This document shows positions 62,047 to 64,000 of a stretch of 64,000 nucleotides of DNA, one piece after another. The stretch lies in assembly GCA_965279295.1 (NCBI GenBank), contig CBDIHQ010000017.1; one strand, written 5' to 3'. The DNA comes from Aquabacter sp965279295 (lineage in GTDB: Bacteria > Pseudomonadota > Alphaproteobacteria > Rhizobiales > Xanthobacteraceae). The translations under genes and the position numbers were made by a program. Numbering within the stretch: position 1 is the stretch's first letter; the number at the start of each line of letters is the position of its first letter. The notes beneath the pieces are model-generated. The model made no database searches and had not been told where the DNA came from. It was given only the letters and a program-made list of their open reading frames with translations.

Positions 62047-63609
62047 ATGGACGCGGTGAATGCGGCACGACCGGCAAGCGGCGCGCGCCAGGCGCAGGGC
62101 GAAGCCTATGACGTGATCGTGGTGGGCGCGGGCGGGGCCGGCCTGGCCGCCGCCATCGAGGCACGCAGCCTCGGACGCTCCACGCTGCTCCTGGAAAAAG
62201 CCGAGAAGATCGGCGGCACCACCGGCCGCTCGATCGGCTCCATCGCCGCCACCAACACCTCGCACCAGATCCGCAAGGGGATCAAGGATTGCCCTGAGGA
62301 CCACCTGCGGGACCTTGGCGCCTTCAACGAGAAGCTCAACCTGCCGGGCAACCCCGTGTTCGCCCGGATGCTGGTGGAGAATGTGCCGGAGACCTTCCGC
62401 TGGCTGGAATCCATGGGCCTGGAATTTTTCGGCCCGATGGTGGAGCTGCCGCACAAGAAAAAGCGCATGCACAACGTCATCCCCGATTCCCGGGCCTATC
62501 CGTTCCATCTCGGGCGATATGCGCGGAAGATCGGGGTGGACATCCGCACCTCCGCGCCGGTCGAGGAACTGATCATTGAGGGCGGGCGCGCAGTCGGTGT
62601 CATCGCCATGGTCGGCGGCACGGCCACGGCGTTCCGCGCGCGCGGCGGTGTCGTGCTGTCCTGCGGCGACTACAGCGCAAACGGGCAGCGCCGGGCGCGC
62701 CACCTTGCCCCGGCGATGGCTGGGGTGACCCCGGTCAATCCGTACAATACCGGCGACGGACACCGCATGGTGGAGGCGCTGGGCGGGCGCATCATCAACG
62801 AACATCTGCACCTGTCGGGCCTGCGCTTCCCCGCGCCGCCGCCCAAATGGTACAGCCGCATCCCGCCTTATCGTCCCATCACGCGCTTCATGCGCTGGGC
62901 GCTGGAAACCATGCCGGGGGTGCTGACGAACAAGCTCATCACCGGCTTTCTCACCACCGTGCTGGTGCCCTCCTACAAGATGTTCCACGAAGGCGCGATT
63001 TTGGTGAACGCCAAGGGCGAGCGCTTCACCGAGGAGACCCGCGACTCCGCCGCCGAGATGGCGGCCCAGCCGGACCAGAAGGCCTTCATCCTCCTCGACG
63101 GGGCGCTGGCGCGGAAGTTCTCGGGCTATCCCTATTACGTCTCGACCGCCTCCGGCTTCTCGTATGCCTCCATGGCGGACTACCGTCGGAACCGGAAGGA
63201 CATCTTCAACGAGGCGCCAACCCTGGCCGGCCTTGCCGCCAAGATCGGCGTTCCCGCCGCCGCCCTCGAAGCCACCCTCGGCAAGCTGAACGCCGAACGG
63301 CAGAGCCATCCGCAGCCGGGGCGGCCGGTTCTGAAGGAAGGACCCTATGTCGCCCTCGGCCCGGTGCGCTATTACATCAACTTCACCGACGGCGGCCTCG
63401 CCGTGGACCACAATCTCCAGGTCCTGGGTGCCGAGGACAAGCCGATCCCGGGTCTCTACGCGGCCGGCTTGACCGGAATGGGCGGCGTTCTGCTGGAAGG
63501 TCACGGTCACCATCTCGGCTGGGTTTTCACCTCAGGGCGCATCGCAGCGCGCAACGCTGCCTATCACGTCACGACCGATGACCTGCCCGAAGCGGCACCG
63601 GCTCTCTGA
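62047..63609 (+). CDS. FAD-dependent dehydrogenase, 3-ketosteroid-Delta1-dehydrogenase-like
   Basis: A 520-residue flavoprotein. FAD site VIVVGAGGAGLAAAIEARSLG, then LLEKAEKIGGTTGRSIGSIA, which is typical of 3-ketosteroid and oxo-ring desaturases. The C-terminal segment PGLYAAGLTGMGGVLLEGHGHHLGW closes the flavin site and a Tyr-rich VRYYINFTDGG precedes it. GGGAGAG precedes ATG 62047. With the 60252 enzyme it could desaturate an oxo-ring acid, as in 4-oxocyclohexanecarboxylate aromatisation (inference). Confidence 0.88.
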   Translation: MDAVNAARPASGARQAQGEAYDVIVVGAGGAGLAAAIEARSLGRSTLLLEKAEKIGGTTGRSIGSIAATNTSHQIRKGIKDCPEDHLRDLGAFNEKLNLPGNPVFARMLVENVPETFRWLESMGLEFFGPMVELPHKKKRMHNVIPDSRAYPFHLGRYARKIGVDIRTSAPVEELIIEGGRAVGVIAMVGGTATAFRARGGVVLSCGDYSANGQRRARHLAPAMAGVTPVNPYNTGDGHRMVEALGGRIINEHLHLSGLRFPAPPPKWYSRIPPYRPITRFMRWALETMPGVLTNKLITGFLTTVLVPSYKMFHEGAILVNAKGERFTEETRDSAAEMAAQPDQKAFILLDGALARKFSGYPYYVSTASGFSYASMADYRRNRKDIFNEAPTLAGLAAKIGVPAAALEATLGKLNAERQSHPQPGRPVLKEGPYVALGPVRYYINFTDGGLAVDHNLQVLGAEDKPIPGLYAAGLTGMGGVLLEGHGHHLGWVFTSGRIAARNAAYHVTTDDLPEAAPAL

Positions 63610-63632
63610 CGTTTGCCAAAAGGATTTTTCAG

Positions 63633-63869
63633 ATGGATATGCCGGACATTCCCACCTATCCCGCCCTCGGCTTTCTGGTGAAGCACGGCAAGTGGCTGGC
63701 GCTTCTGATCGCCGCTTTGCCGGTGCTGGGCGGCATCGCTGCCGTGGCCACGGGCGGATCGGTTCTGTTGCTGGTTGCCGGCGTGGTGGTTGCGCCGATC
63801 CTGCTGCTGTTCCTGATGACCTATGTGGAAATGGCGCGCGTGATCTCCGACACGATGATCCCCCGCTAA
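63633..63869 (+). CDS. Small two-segment membrane protein
   Basis: A 78-residue protein with two hydrophobic segments (about 20-40 and 42-66) separated by a short Gly-rich turn. No family was recognised. AAAAGGA precedes the ATG and it follows the flavoprotein stop by 23 bases, so it belongs to that sigma-54 unit. A membrane anchor or electron-transfer partner role for the flavoprotein would be a guess. Confidence 0.7.
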   Translation: MDMPDIPTYPALGFLVKHGKWLALLIAALPVLGGIAAVATGGSVLLLVAGVVVAPILLLFLMTYVEMARVISDTMIPR

Positions 63870-63883
63870 GCCCTCAAACGCGG

Positions 63884-63918
63884 ATGGCGCCAGGACCGGA
63901 AACCGGTCCTGGCGCCAT
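63884..63918. terminator. Bidirectional hairpin between convergent genes
   Basis: A perfect 16-bp inverted repeat (ATGGCGCCAGGACCGG with its complement) around AAA. It lies 15 bases past the small membrane protein stop and 34 bases past the stop of the minus-strand gene at 63952. T-runs are weak. Confidence 0.75.
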
Positions 63919-63951
63919 CAAATTCGACAGCAACTGATCTGGGGGCGCTCG

Positions 63952-64000
63952 CTATTCCGGCTTCATGCCCGAGATATCGGCCACCTCGCTCCACAGTTTG
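63952..64000 (-). CDS. C-terminal end of a minus-strand gene, possibly a TctC/Bug receptor
   Basis: The last 16 codons read KLWSEVADISGMKPE then TAG. The pattern of a Trp followed by an acidic-Val helix and a G-x-K-P-E end resembles the C-terminus of Bug/TctC receptors. Too short for a firm family call. Confidence 0.45.
   Translation of the reverse strand, partial: KLWSEVADISGMKPE

Overview
The window is high-GC DNA with tightly packed genes, many GTG starts and few intrinsic terminators. The sfsA-map-radC trio, the many ABC and tripartite tricarboxylate transporters, and GC-rich palindromic intergenic repeats of the CTCCCGCTTGCGGGGGAGGG type point to an alphaproteobacterium of the Hyphomicrobiales, probably Xanthobacteraceae (inference). 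No rRNA, tRNA, CRISPR array, intact transposase or phage gene was seen.

Layout. 1-2.5 kb: two formyl-CoA transferase genes flanking a PAS-only gene (oxalate metabolism). 2.7-7 kb: small membrane protein, FAH-fold hydrolase, thioesterase, sfsA, map, radC. 7.1-10.6 kb (minus): TorF-like porin, two AprI/Inh-type protease-inhibitor genes and a hydroxypyruvate/glyoxylate reductase. 10.8-15.5 kb: complete sugar-type ABC importer, then a YqhA-family protein. 16.1-23.9 kb (minus): IclR regulator, NitT/TauT-type ABC importer, GST, MmgE/PrpD protein and a ThDP enzyme. 24.4-28.3 kb: nicotinate-dehydrogenase-like Mo-hydroxylase with no cytochrome subunit, beside two broken genes in AT-rich surroundings. 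28.6-39 kb: branched-chain-type ABC importer with a LivM-LivG fusion, cyclase, aldehyde dehydrogenase, GMC oxidoreductase and an enolase-superfamily enzyme. 39.2-49.9 kb: LysR regulator divergent from a seven-gene plus-strand cluster (TcuA-like flavoprotein, two PrpD-family proteins, aldehyde dehydrogenase, TctC-TctB-TctA). 49.9-64 kb: a second TctA/TctC transporter with TctB on the opposite strand, SDR, acyl-CoA ligase, BadI/MenB-type ring hydrolase, sigma-54 activator, two small alpha/beta-barrel proteins and two ketosteroid-dehydrogenase-like flavoproteins.

The strongest unexplained signal is in the last block. Six sites matching the sigma-54 -24/-12 consensus with exact GG-N10-GC spacing (TGGCATG-N4-TTGC type) sit in front of essentially every transcription unit around the sigma-54 activator gene at 58132-59778. 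They include two divergent pairs. The block therefore looks like one regulon for import, CoA activation, desaturation and ring opening of an unidentified, possibly alicyclic, carboxylic acid. The 40-50 kb cluster looks like a separate LysR-controlled pathway for a tricarboxylate-like substrate.
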